Assembly (NCBI GenBank): GCA_002451165.1
Contig: DKBH01000044.1
Span: 1 to 23,007, forward strand
Direction of reading: 5' to 3'
Length of the DNA stretch: 23,007 nucleotides
Source of the DNA: Nitrospiraceae bacterium UBA6905
GTDB taxonomy: Bacteria > Nitrospirota > Thermodesulfovibrionia > Thermodesulfovibrionales > UBA6898
Part shown: one piece after another, positions 7,342 to 15,221 of the stretch
How positions within the stretch are numbered: the first letter of the stretch is position 1
Layout of the letters: every line of letters starts with the position of its first letter
The notes under the pieces: model-generated
Databases searched by the model: none
What the model saw: only the letters and a program-made list of their open reading frames with translations
What the model was told of the DNA's origin: nothing
Program-made: the position numbers and the translations under genes

Positions 7342-9438
7342 CTACGCCTGCTTCTGACCCTGCTCGCGGAGGGCCTCTTTTCTGCTCAGGCGTATTTTGC
7401 CCATCTTGTCGATCTCTATGACCTTTACGAGAACCTCGTCACCCTCTTTTACCTCATCGGTCACCTTTGCGACCCGTTTATCAGAGAGCTGAGAAATATG
7501 GAGCAGTCCGTCGGTCCCGGGAAGGATCTCCACAAAAGCCCCAAAATCGGCAATGCGCTTCACCTTGCCGAGATAGATCTTTCCCAGCTCAGCCTCGGCA
7601 ACAATGCCGTTGATAATGTCGATAGCCTTTTGGGCTGAAACGCCGTCAGTAGCCGCGATGCTGATCAGTCCACTGTCATCTATGTCGATCTTCACACCCG
7701 TCTGCTCGATTATCCCCCGGATGACCTTTCCGCCGCTGCCGATGACGTCACGGATCTTGTCCTGTTTGATCTGCATCGTGTAGATCCTCGGGGCGTGGCT
7801 GGCAAGGTTTTCCCGCGGTCCGGCAAGGGTCTCGCTGATCTTTTTCAGAATATGAATCCTTCCCTGGCGGGCCTGTTCAAGGGCATGCACCATGATCTCG
7901 CGGGATATGCCGCCGATCTTGGTATCCATCTGGAAGGCGGTTATGCCATTTTCCGTGCCGGTCACCTTGAAGTCCATGTCACCGAGATGGTCTTCAAGTC
8001 CAAGGATGTCGGTCAGCACGACAACCTTATCTCCTTCCTTGATAAGGCCCATGGCTATGCCGGCCACCGGAGCCTTAATCGGTACGCCTGCGTCCATCAG
8101 CGCGAGCGTACCGCCGCAGACCGTGGCCATCGAGGAAGACCCGTTCGACTCAAGAACGTCGGAAACAATCCTGACCGTGTAGGGAAACTCGGTCTTTGCC
8201 GGCATCACCGCCTTCAATGCCCGCTCTGCAAGATTGCCGTGACCGATCTCCCTTCGGCCGGGCGAGCGGAGAGGCTTCACCTCACCGACGCTGAAGGGTG
8301 GAAAATTGTAATGCAGCATGAACGTCTTCGATGATTCGCCTTCAAGAGAATCGATCCGCTGTTCGTCATCAGACGTGCCGAGGGTGACGACGGCAAGGCA
8401 CTGCGTCTCACCCCTGATGAAGAGGGCCGAGCCGTGCGTACGCGGAAGAATGCCCACCTCGCAGGTGATCGGCCGGATCTTCTCCGGCGTCCTTCCATCG
8501 GCCCTGACATTGTGGTCCAGGATCATGTTCCGTACCAGGTTCTTCTCTATATTGTTAAACACCGCAGATATGCCTTGGGCAATATCGTTCTCCGGCGTGT
8601 TCAGTTTCTCGATTATCTCTTTCAGGAGCTCGTCGAGGACGTTCTGACGCTGAATCTTGTCAGGGATCGTGATCGCTTCCTTGATCCGCTCGAGCGCCAA
8701 AGCACTCACTGCCTCTTTCAGATTCTCATCAACAGAAGGCGGTGAAAAGGTCCGCTTCTCTTTACCTGCGGCCGCCCTGAAGTCATTCTGCATCCGACAG
8801 AGTTTCCGTATCTCGGCATGAGCTATATCGATCGCTTCGAGCAGATCGCCTTCACTCATTTCCTGGGCCCCGCCTTCCACCATTGCCACGGCATCCTCGG
8901 TACCCGCAACGACGAGATTGCAGTCGCACACCTCGATCTCCTTGAGATCGGGGTTGATGACAAAGGTTCCCGATACTCTTCCGATCCTTACGGCAGCTAC
9001 CGGTCCATCAAAAGGGATGTCCGAGACATGCAGTGCAGCGGAAACGGCTATGATGCCGAGAATGTCTGCAATGTTTTCATCGCCGTAGGAAAGGACATTC
9101 GCAATGCCCTGCGTCTCACTGTGAAAACCCTTCGGAAACAGAGGCCTGATCGGCCGGTCAATGAGCCGGGAAGTCAGCACTTCCTTCTCATTCGGTCTTC
9201 CTTCTCTTTTGAAAAAGCCTCCAGGGATCTTTCCTGCTGAATAGGCCTTTTCCTGATAGTCGATGGTAAGGGGGAAAAAGTCGATTCCCTCTCTCTGCGT
9301 CTTGCTGCTCACGGCAGTTGCCAGCACTACCGTATCGCCATACCGGGCGACGACAGAGCCATCGGCCTGCCGTGCCATCTTTCCTGTCTCTAATATCAGT
9401 TCTTTGCCGCGAAGTTCGAGAACTACCGTTTTAGTCAT
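7342..9438 (-). CDS. pnp: Polyribonucleotide nucleotidyltransferase (PNPase)
   Basis: The 698-aa enzyme carries out phosphorolytic 3'-to-5' RNA decay. Domain order is the first RNase PH core (about 5-215), a linker helix bundle, the second RNase PH core (about 310-540, with GTLALMDAGVPI and KVTGTENGITAFQMD), a KH domain with the GSGG loop (about 545-605), and an S1 domain (about 612-682, GKVKRIADFGAFVEILPG). A longer frame opens at 9462 inside rpsO. The ATGs at 9441 and 9438 are the sensible starts, and GGAG, which overlaps the rpsO stop codon, favours 9438 (4-nt spacing). It is co-transcribed and probably translationally coupled with rpsO. Confidence 0.97.
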   Translation of the reverse strand: MTKTVVLELRGKELILETGKMARQADGSVVARYGDTVVLATAVSSKTQREGIDFFPLTIDYQEKAYSAGKIPGGFFKREGRPNEKEVLTSRLIDRPIRPLFPKGFHSETQGIANVLSYGDENIADILGIIAVSAALHVSDIPFDGPVAAVRIGRVSGTFVINPDLKEIEVCDCNLVVAGTEDAVAMVEGGAQEMSEGDLLEAIDIAHAEIRKLCRMQNDFRAAAGKEKRTFSPPSVDENLKEAVSALALERIKEAITIPDKIQRQNVLDELLKEIIEKLNTPENDIAQGISAVFNNIEKNLVRNMILDHNVRADGRTPEKIRPITCEVGILPRTHGSALFIRGETQCLAVVTLGTSDDEQRIDSLEGESSKTFMLHYNFPPFSVGEVKPLRSPGRREIGHGNLAERALKAVMPAKTEFPYTVRIVSDVLESNGSSSMATVCGGTLALMDAGVPIKAPVAGIAMGLIKEGDKVVVLTDILGLEDHLGDMDFKVTGTENGITAFQMDTKIGGISREIMVHALEQARQGRIHILKKISETLAGPRENLASHAPRIYTMQIKQDKIRDVIGSGGKVIRGIIEQTGVKIDIDDSGLISIAATDGVSAQKAIDIINGIVAEAELGKIYLGKVKRIADFGAFVEILPGTDGLLHISQLSDKRVAKVTDEVKEGDEVLVKVIEIDKMGKIRLSRKEALREQGQKQA

Positions 9439-9445
9439 CATTCTC

Positions 9446-9715
9446 CTATTTTCTGATTCCAAGTCGAGCTATTACCTTCTCGTACCGTTCCTTGTTAGTA
9501 GTTTTGAGATAGTCAAGCAGCTTTCTTCTCTGACCGACGAGCTTGAGAAGGCCTCTCCGTGAATGATGATCCTTCGCATGCGTCTTGAAATGATCGGTAA
9601 GATACGTTATCCTTTCGCTCAGGATCGCTATCTGAACCTCAGGAGAACCGGTATCCTTTTCATGGGTCCTGAAATCGCTGATGATTGTCTCTTTCTTTAC
9701 CTTATCGAGTGCCAT
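9446..9715 (-). CDS. rpsO: 30S ribosomal protein S15
   Basis: The 89-aa product has exactly the usual S15 length and contains the family signature HEKDTGSPEVQIAILSERI and the conserved HAKDHHSRRGLLKLVGQRRKLLDYL. S15 binds 16S rRNA at an early assembly step. The frame continues upstream to an ATG at 9742, but the start MALDKVKKE at 9715 fits the family and has GGTGG 7 nt upstream. The stop codon TAG lies in the pnp Shine-Dalgarno region. A possible extended -10 (TGCTAAACT on the minus strand, about 50 bp upstream) may serve the rpsO-pnp pair; no good -35 accompanies it. Confidence 0.97.
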   Translation of the reverse strand: MALDKVKKETIISDFRTHEKDTGSPEVQIAILSERITYLTDHFKTHAKDHHSRRGLLKLVGQRRKLLDYLKTTNKERYEKVIARLGIRK

Positions 9716-9801
9716 ACTGTCACCACCTTTCCTTCTCAACACTATAAGATGTCAAGTTTAGCACATGATCTATTCTTCTGTAAAGACAAGGGGTTTCCCG
9801 T

Positions 9802-10974
9802 TCAAAAGCCGTTCAGCCCTTCTTGCCCTGACTCTTGGGGATGGCGAACAAGGTCAATGACCGTGACTTCGGGCGGGGACAGGAACCGTATGGGCGGGCC
9901 CCAGGTACCGGTGCCCCTGCTCACATAGAGAGCTGAATCCCGGCCGACAGCGGAAAAGCCCGCGTCTATCGGGTAGTACAGTTTTGTGACAAGACCGAAG
10001 GGAAATATCTGCCCTTTATGCACATGGCCTGAGAGCTGAAGATCGAAAAGACCGATACTTTCCTGATGTATGAAAGGCCGGTGCTTCAGCAGCAGAATGA
10101 ATTCACGCTGCGATGCCCCCGACAGCAATTCCTTTTCTGATACCCCCTTTTCCCCATGAAAATATCTGCCTGTCGGATCATCCATGCCTGCAATGGTAAT
10201 CAGTCCGTCTATCGACACCCGCTCCCCCCGCAGCATCGTAAAGCCGGCCCGGTCAGTAAATTCGGCGGCCTGACGAAAGCCGGCATAATATTCGTGATTG
10301 CCGGGTATTGCATATTTTCCGAAGCGGGGGGTGATCGCCTGAAGCATCTCTGCTAGGCCGGGAAGGCCATTGATCTGACCGTCCACAAGATCACCGGTGG
10401 AGACCAAGATGTCGGGCTGTGCCCGTCTCACAACCTGAAGCATTCTCCCCAAACGACCTCCCCGCACTATGAGACCGAGATGCACGTCTGAGATCTGGAC
10501 GATCCGCAGTCTGTCAATGGATGCGGGAAGCTTCGCGGACCCAAGTGTTATCTCCTCTGTACGGATGTTCAGTGCTTCGATGTATCCATAGGCAGCAGAT
10601 ACAAGAGCAAGAAAACAGGGTATTACGAACAAAAGACGGGGCGAGAGCCTGCAAGCAGCAAGCTCCCTCTGAAGGAACAGTTCTCCCGCCCTGACCATCA
10701 CGCGATACAGATCCAGCACAAGGGACCAGGAGAAGAAGAGGAACAGGACCCCCATCCAGAGATAGCCACCGAGGGACAGCAAGCGCGCGAACGACTCATA
10801 GCCCTGCTGCTCTGCAAGCCTAACGAAAAAAGGCATCAGAGTCAGTGCCGCCATACAGAGCACCAGCACGACCTGAAAGGCGGTTCCGATCGGAAATGCC
10901 GCACGGAGCCGGAAAAAGGCATGCAGATGCATGCCGCCATAGAGCAGAAAGAAGACGATAAAGAAGAGTGACAC
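9802..10974 (-). CDS. Membrane-anchored calcineurin-like metallophosphoesterase (YaeI/YkuE type)
   Basis: The 390-aa product has four hydrophobic segments (about residues 2-22, 31-51, 68-92 and 112-130) followed by a cytosolic or peripheral phosphoesterase domain. All bimetal-site motifs are present: SDVH (Asp163, His165), GDLVDG (Asp195), GNHE (Asn226, His227), KHRP (His298) and GHVHKGQ (His317, His319). The family includes UDP-2,3-diacylglucosamine pyrophosphatases and other membrane-associated phosphoesterases; the true substrate cannot be read from sequence. The start codon is GTG with GGAAGG 6 nt upstream. It lies 20 nt downstream of the DoxX gene, probably in one transcript. Confidence 0.9.
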   Translation of the reverse strand: MSLFFIVFFLLYGGMHLHAFFRLRAAFPIGTAFQVVLVLCMAALTLMPFFVRLAEQQGYESFARLLSLGGYLWMGVLFLFFSWSLVLDLYRVMVRAGELFLQRELAACRLSPRLLFVIPCFLALVSAAYGYIEALNIRTEEITLGSAKLPASIDRLRIVQISDVHLGLIVRGGRLGRMLQVVRRAQPDILVSTGDLVDGQINGLPGLAEMLQAITPRFGKYAIPGNHEYYAGFRQAAEFTDRAGFTMLRGERVSIDGLITIAGMDDPTGRYFHGEKGVSEKELLSGASQREFILLLKHRPFIHQESIGLFDLQLSGHVHKGQIFPFGLVTKLYYPIDAGFSAVGRDSALYVSRGTGTWGPPIRFLSPPEVTVIDLVRHPQESGQEGLNGF

Positions 10975-10994
10975 CGATAACCTTCCGTTCGCGG

Positions 10995-11438
10995 CTATTT
11001 CTTGACCAGTCGCCTGTCGAGAGAGAAGGCACCGCCGCCGTTCACCACCAGGGCAAGCGCGATGCCGACAACCAGAATATGAAACTCGAATCCCTCACCC
11101 TTCTGTGTTCCGAACCAGTTCATGAAGAAGCCGTTCTGCAGATGATTCAGATACGCACAGACAGCCATGGAAATACCGATCGCCAGGGAAAAAATGCGGG
11201 TAAACAGCCCTGCAGCGACGCACAGTGAGCCCACAAACTCGGTTATCATGAGCAATATCACGGCGGAGGCGGGAAAATGCAGCTTGGTGGTAAAAATCTC
11301 CAGGGTCTTTTCGTATCCGGGGCCGCCGAACAGGCCCAGCACCTTCTGAGCGCCATGGGGAAACATTACGCTGCCGAGAGCAAGCCGCAGAAATAAAGTC
11401 CCTTTACTTCCATCAGTTCTGAATAGTGACGTCAGCAT
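10995..11438 (-). CDS. DoxX family membrane protein
   Basis: The 147-aa protein has four predicted transmembrane helices and DoxX hallmarks: LFLRLALGSVMFPHGAQKV near the N-terminus, and the G.FTR.F.. loop with the Asn-rich stretch LNHLQNGFFMNW near the third helix. DoxX proteins are small inner-membrane proteins linked to quinone or thiosulfate oxidation in archaea and to redox stress complexes in bacteria; the role here is unknown. GGAGG lies just upstream of the ATG. It precedes the metallophosphoesterase and follows the aldo/keto reductase on the same strand. Confidence 0.88.
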   Translation of the reverse strand: MLTSLFRTDGSKGTLFLRLALGSVMFPHGAQKVLGLFGGPGYEKTLEIFTTKLHFPASAVILLMITEFVGSLCVAAGLFTRIFSLAIGISMAVCAYLNHLQNGFFMNWFGTQKGEGFEFHILVVGIALALVVNGGGAFSLDRRLVKK

Positions 11439-11497
11439 CCTTTCCTCCTCATGCTGCCTGTTGCCTTAACAAACGGCTGTCCAGGCGGTGATTTCAT

Positions 11498-12331
11498 CTA
11501 ATCTTTATAATACATCAGACGTCTCGCATATGGCTCCAGCGAGGCCACAAGGAGTTCCCGCTCCTGCAGTTCCAGAGGAACAAAGCGCTCTGCCATTCCT
11601 GCATTGTCTTCCACATGAGCGATCGTGTCACAACCGATCACCGCTGTAGTAATTTCATGCGAAAGGGCAAAACGGTACAAGGTCTCGAGCGGGGCAATCT
11701 CTGCAAGCCGTGCGGCCAGTCCCCTGAAGTAAACTTTCATCCCGATGACGCCCATGCGACGTTCCCGTGCAAGCGGCAAGACAAGATCCATAAAGCTCTT
11801 GTAGGATGGCTCTGCCGGATTAACCGGCAGCAGGACCGTGTCAAAATCATACCGTTCTATGCACCGTGCCAGGATATGGGGGTCCTGATGACCGGTGACG
11901 CCGATGAATCTTGCCAACCCCTGTTCTTTCGCCCGGGAAAAGGCCTCGATGGCGCCGCCCCTGGCGAAGAGCTCTTCAATATCGTCTTCGGTCCTGACAT
12001 CATGGACCTGCCAGAGATCGAGATAGTCGGTTTTCATATTCCTCAGCGTCTCTGTGAGATGCTCTACGGCGCCGCGCTTGTCCCGCGCATGGGACTTGCT
12101 CGTCAGAAAAACATCCCTTCTGCGCTCCTTGAGGGCCAACCCGTAATAAGCCTCGCTTCCGGCATATGCCCGCGCCGACTCACAGTAATTGATGCCGAGA
12201 TCCAGGGCCCGGTTAATGACCTGATATGCTGTTTTGTCATGACCGAATGTGCGGAGGACCCCCTCGCCGCCGAGGCCGAGAATCGTAACGTCGACACCGG
12301 TTCTCCCCAATGTCCTGCGCGGTATTGCCAT
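11498..12331 (-). CDS. Aldo/keto reductase family protein with altered catalytic Asp
   Basis: The 277-aa TIM-barrel protein should be an NAD(P)H-dependent oxidoreductase. The start RRTLGRTGVDVTILGLGG is typical of the family. Of the catalytic tetrad, Tyr56 (ARAY), Lys79 (LTSK) and His110 (WQVHD) are present, but the Asp of the usual FDTA motif is Glu51 (YCESA). The C-terminal nucleotide-binding part (TAVIGCDTIAHVEDN) is kept. There is no C-terminal 4Fe-4S extension. A G-rich Shine-Dalgarno precedes the ATG. It starts 16 nt after the SPL-type radical SAM gene, so the two are likely co-transcribed. Confidence 0.9.
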   Translation of the reverse strand: MAIPRRTLGRTGVDVTILGLGGEGVLRTFGHDKTAYQVINRALDLGINYCESARAYAGSEAYYGLALKERRRDVFLTSKSHARDKRGAVEHLTETLRNMKTDYLDLWQVHDVRTEDDIEELFARGGAIEAFSRAKEQGLARFIGVTGHQDPHILARCIERYDFDTVLLPVNPAEPSYKSFMDLVLPLARERRMGVIGMKVYFRGLAARLAEIAPLETLYRFALSHEITTAVIGCDTIAHVEDNAGMAERFVPLELQERELLVASLEPYARRLMYYKD

Positions 12332-12347
12332 GCCGTCATCCCCCCTC

Positions 12348-13091
12348 TCAGCAGAGCGTGATATTCATGCCGTCCAGCGCACTTTTCAGCCGTTCTATCA
12401 TTTCGTCGACATATGCCCTGTCGAGCCACTCCGCGATGCCGTGTCTCCGATACAGAGCCGCTGTCTTCGACGGATAGTTCATGCCGGAAATCAGCACGGC
12501 GTCGGCATGACGTCTTACGCTCTCAGCCAGCCTTTCCGGATCCATCGGCAGCACGGGGCCGATGAAAACATAGGTCCTCACGCCCTGTTCCCTCAATTTC
12601 CTGAGCGTTTCGATGCGTGCACCGACCGTCGGGGCATGCGGCTCGAATATCTTCCGCATGCGGTCATCGTCCGTGGTTATGGTAATGCCGACATCGATAT
12701 GCTCGAACTGCCGGATAACATCAAGGTCACGCACAACCAGCGGGGATTTCGTAAGAATATCGACGGGGAACCGATGCTCGCAAAGGACCTCGAGGCACTG
12801 CCGTGAAATGCGGTATTTTACCTCAAGGGGTTGATACGCATCAGTCACCGAGCTCATCATCACCCTGCCCTTGGCGGCCCGGCGAATGTTTCTCCGGAGG
12901 AGTTCCGGTGCATTCTTCTTCACATCGACAAAACTCCCCCAGGGTTCTGCATGTCCGGTAAATCTCTTCATGAAAGTCGCGTAGCAATAGACGCAGGCAT
13001 GAGCGCAGCCGACATAGGCATTGACACAGTAAGCCGCGCCGGGTATGCGCGATCTGGTCAGAACGGATTTTGCCTGTATTTCCCGTATCAT
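12348..13091 (-). CDS. SPL family radical SAM protein
   Basis: The product, about 247 aa from MIREIQAKS, carries the radical SAM motif CAHACVYC (Cys29, Cys33, Cys36; CX3CX2C). The KRFTGHAEPWGSFVDVKKNA and LTKSPLVVRDLDV segments are typical of the spore-photoproduct-lyase-like group that is common outside spore formers. These proteins generate a deoxyadenosyl radical; the substrate of this branch is not established. The frame is open further upstream to 13232. I chose 13091 because homologues begin at this point; 13100 is an equal alternative, and neither has a good Shine-Dalgarno. It leads the group with the aldo/keto reductase, DoxX and phosphoesterase genes. Confidence 0.88.
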   Translation of the reverse strand: MIREIQAKSVLTRSRIPGAAYCVNAYVGCAHACVYCYATFMKRFTGHAEPWGSFVDVKKNAPELLRRNIRRAAKGRVMMSSVTDAYQPLEVKYRISRQCLEVLCEHRFPVDILTKSPLVVRDLDVIRQFEHIDVGITITTDDDRMRKIFEPHAPTVGARIETLRKLREQGVRTYVFIGPVLPMDPERLAESVRRHADAVLISGMNYPSKTAALYRRHGIAEWLDRAYVDEMIERLKSALDGMNITLC

Positions 13092-13100
13092 AATGCCCAT

Positions 13101-13558
13101 AGGGCTACTGTACCATAGATCCGGCAATCGCATTGAAGCGCTGTTATCATTATGATAAACCATGAAGGCAGTCGTTCTCAGAGGGGAAATTCGGTGCGGT
13201 TCAGACCATTCACCTCTTCGGGTGCTAAGCAAATTGTTTCATGCGAACAGACCGATACTCCTTTCGTGCATGGATGACATCGCTCTTGCCTCGATGCAGG
13301 ATACCGGCGCTAATCAAAAACCAGTTCATCCCCCTTCCAATCTTTCGCTCGAAGGCATGCATATCGTCTCTTCCCGTAGTCATAATGTTAAGGACGGTCT
13401 CCTTACCGCAACAGGGCGCCCCGCCTAATGCTCAGTGAAGATTCGACTGAAGGAGTCTTACATCGTATTGGTCCTCGGCCGAAGCCTGCCGATTCGGAGA
13501 CAAACGTCCGGAGATCACAGCGCTATCAGCAGTATTTCATTTTTTCGTGTAATGCCGA
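13101..13558. other. Gene-poor interval between nth and the SPL-type gene
   Basis: About 460 bp with no recognisable gene. It contains a 15-bp palindrome (13144-13158) and a small hairpin TAAGGA-CGGTC-TCCTTA (13389-13405). A 52-codon minus-strand ORF (13383-13225, starting MTTGRDDMHAFERKIG) matches nothing I know and has a poorly spaced Shine-Dalgarno; its second Met (13362) has GGAAGAG upstream. A plus-strand ORF at 13162-13428 lacks a Shine-Dalgarno and coding-like composition. Decayed sequence, a small protein or an untranslated leader are all possible. Confidence 0.5.
13144..13158. promoter_or_regulatory. 7-1-7 AT-rich palindrome, possible operator
   Basis: TTATCAT-T-ATGATAA has two perfect 7-bp arms around one base. 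It is 53 bp upstream of the preferred start of the SPL-type radical SAM gene, in a place suited to a repressor site. It matches a Fur-type 7-1-7 box at only 5 of 7 positions per arm, so the regulator is unknown. Confidence 0.35.
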
Positions 13559-14191
13559 TCAGCTGTTACGCGACGGACAGATATTCGCCAGTATGCACTT
13601 CTGATGCTCGGGACGTCTGGCCTGGCATACTGCCCTGCCATGGGCGATCAATAAATGGGTAAGATCTCCCCACTCCTTCTTCGGCGTAATTGCCATCAGA
13701 TCATGTTCGATCTTTACGGGATCGTCATGCAGCGTAAGTCCCAGTCTGTTCGCAAGACGCTTTACATGGGTGTCGATGGCAATGCCTTCGGTCATACCGA
13801 ATGCGTTATACAGAATGATATTGGCGGTTTTCCGCGCCACGCCTGGAAGACTCACCAGTTCCTCCATGGATTGGGGCACCCTGCCCCCGTATGTCTCCTT
13901 GATCATCCGGGCAGCAGCTAAAATATTCTTTGCTTTGTTGTTAAAGAAATTTACGGAACGGACATCCTGAATAAACTCTTCGGGTGATGCAGCAATATAG
14001 TCATCCAGTTTTCGGTATTTCACAAACAGTCTTTCCGTGACCTTATTGACATGAGCATCCGTCGTCTGGGCCGAGAGGATCGTGGCGACCAGGAGTTCGA
14101 AGGGGTATCTGAAATTCAGCGCCGACCTGAGGACAGGGTACTCGCGCCGGAGTCTCTTTATGATCAGCAACATCCTGTTCTTCTTGTCCAT
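13559..14191 (-). CDS. nth: Endonuclease III with Cys-to-His change in the Fe-S loop
   Basis: The 210-aa product has the length of E. coli Nth (211). It is a bifunctional DNA glycosylase/AP lyase for oxidised pyrimidines. The helix-hairpin-helix LPGVARKTAN holds the catalytic Lys121, and Asp140 in AIDTHVKRLANRLGL is the second catalytic residue. The C-terminal 4Fe-4S loop normally reads CX6CX2CX5C. Here it is Cys189-X6-His196-X2-Cys199-X5-Cys205, so one ligand is His. The frame opens at 14230, but that ATG falls inside a consensus -10 (TATAAT). The start at 14191, with GGGGG upstream and family-like length, is preferred. It is divergent from the ferritin-like gene. Confidence 0.94.
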   Translation of the reverse strand: MDKKNRMLLIIKRLRREYPVLRSALNFRYPFELLVATILSAQTTDAHVNKVTERLFVKYRKLDDYIAASPEEFIQDVRSVNFFNNKAKNILAAARMIKETYGGRVPQSMEELVSLPGVARKTANIILYNAFGMTEGIAIDTHVKRLANRLGLTLHDDPVKIEHDLMAITPKKEWGDLTHLLIAHGRAVCQARRPEHQKCILANICPSRNS

Positions 14192-14228
14192 AGTGCCCCC
14201 ATTTCCCTCAATTTCCTGCAGTTTTTTC

Positions 14229-14237
14229 ATTATAGCA
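14229..14237 (-). promoter_or_regulatory. Extended -10 promoter of nth
   Basis: The minus strand reads TGC-TATAAT, a perfect extended -10 element, with no good -35. The predicted transcription start (about 14222) lies downstream of the first ATG in the frame and upstream of the ATG at 14191, which supports the shorter Nth. Confidence 0.6.
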
Positions 14238-14251
14238 GACCTTCAAAGGCA

Positions 14252-14279
14252 TTGACATTCTAAAGGATTTTGATAGGAT
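14252..14279 (+). promoter_or_regulatory. Sigma70 promoter of the ferritin-like/cupredoxin/P460 operon
   Basis: TTGACA (14252-14257), a 16-nt spacer and TAGGAT (14274-14279) lie 57 bp upstream of the first ATG. It is arranged back-to-back with the nth promoter. The same -35/16 nt/-10 hexamers occur again at 16375-16402. Confidence 0.65.
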
Positions 14280-14335
14280 TGAGTTAGGCTACCCCTGATT
14301 CCGAATTCCTTTTCACGATCTTACAAGGAGGTTTT

Positions 14336-14773
14336 ATGAAGAAAAGAAGACCCGCCGATGTCTCGAAGAGTTTGGTAAAGGTGCTCAAGGACTGGCAGAA
14401 GCTTGAGGATGAGTCGATCAGTCATGCAGATGCTACCATGAAGAAGACAAAGAACAAACTGGTGAAGATGACGATGGAGATGATCAAGAACGACTCCCAG
14501 AAGCACCGGGCCATGCAGCAGCTCCTCATTGACAGTCTCACCAGGGAATCGCTCACACTTGCCCCCGAAGATCTCGGCGCGCTGTCAGAGAACCTGAATA
14601 AGCATCTTGCTGCAGAGGCCAAGACCCTCGAACTGGCAGACAAGGCCCTGCAGAACAGTGAACTTTTCGTCACGCGCTACATTCTCTCATATCTCATCGC
14701 CGACGAGCAAAAACATCATGCCTTGCTCACCAAACTCAACGAGCTCAAAAGGGCAACGGTATTCGTAACCTAG
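14336..14773 (+). CDS. Ferritin-like four-helix protein of unknown function
   Basis: The 145-aa protein is almost wholly helical, with no signal peptide and a basic N-terminus (MKKRRPADVS). Four helices can be drawn with carboxylate/His motifs as in ferritin-like proteins: Glu24/Glu26 in helix 1, DSQKH (Asp53, His57) in helix 2, Glu85, His90 and Glu94 in helix 3, and DEQKHH (Glu124, His127) in helix 4. Only helix 4 has a textbook ExxH; helix 2 has DSQKH, so a diiron site would be atypical. AAGGAGG is placed 6 nt before the ATG. It is the first gene of an operon with a cupredoxin and a P460-type cytochrome. An iron or oxidative-stress role is inferred only from fold and context. Confidence 0.8.
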   Translation: MKKRRPADVSKSLVKVLKDWQKLEDESISHADATMKKTKNKLVKMTMEMIKNDSQKHRAMQQLLIDSLTRESLTLAPEDLGALSENLNKHLAAEAKTLELADKALQNSELFVTRYILSYLIADEQKHHALLTKLNELKRATVFVT

Positions 14774-14789
14774 AAAGGACAGGGATGCC

Positions 14790-15197
14790 ATGAAGATAGC
14801 TAAAGCGCTCCTGATGTTACTCTTCCTCTTTGCAGTCGTTGTTGCGGAAGAGCCGGAAAAAAAGGTATTTACGGCGGTAATCGGCCCCGACGGCATCCAG
14901 AAGGTAAGCATCGTCGGGGGAGAGTATTATTTCGATCCTAACCACATCATTGTTAAGGTGAATGTGCCGGTCGAACTCTCGGTGAGGAAAGCCGGTGGGT
15001 TTGTGCCGCATGACATCCAGATGAACGCTCCCGAGGCAGGCATGAAATTTGACCAATCCTTCGGCACGGAGCCAACAATAATATCGTTCACGCCGATAAA
15101 GGTTGGAACGTATCCCTTCAGCTGCACCAAGAAATTTCTTTTCTTTAAAAGCCATGAGGAAAAGGGCATGAAGGGAATCATTGAAGTCGTAGAATAG
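14790..15197 (+). CDS. Secreted cupredoxin-domain protein
   Basis: The 135-aa product begins with a signal peptide (MKIAKALLMLLFLFAVVVAEE, cleavage near residue 19). The mature part is one cupredoxin beta-sandwich. A type 1 copper site is readable: His74 (FVPHDI), Cys112 (PFSC), His122 (KSHEEK) and Met127 (KGMKG), in the C-X9-H-X4-M order seen in blue copper proteins. The Cys-His loop is long (TKKFLFFKS). It should be a periplasmic electron carrier or copper-binding protein. A Shine-Dalgarno (AAAGGACAGGG) precedes the ATG, 16 nt after the ferritin-like gene. It is paired with a P460-type cytochrome downstream, a possible redox partner. Confidence 0.88.
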   Translation: MKIAKALLMLLFLFAVVVAEEPEKKVFTAVIGPDGIQKVSIVGGEYYFDPNHIIVKVNVPVELSVRKAGGFVPHDIQMNAPEAGMKFDQSFGTEPTIISFTPIKVGTYPFSCTKKFLFFKSHEEKGMKGIIEVVE

Positions 15198-15221
15198 CAT
15201 CATCTGAGAAAGGAGCATAAT

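Noticed and set aside
11615..12361. Plus-strand 248-codon ORF opposite the aldo/keto reductase
   Set aside because: Antisense shadow; composition (Cys/Pro/Arg-rich) is not protein-like.
13144..13158. Fur box
   Set aside because: Only 5 of 7 positions per arm agree with the 7-1-7 Fur consensus; kept only as an unassigned palindrome.
13162..13428. 88-codon plus-strand ORF in the gene-poor interval
   Set aside because: No ribosome-binding site, no third-position bias and no recognisable motif.
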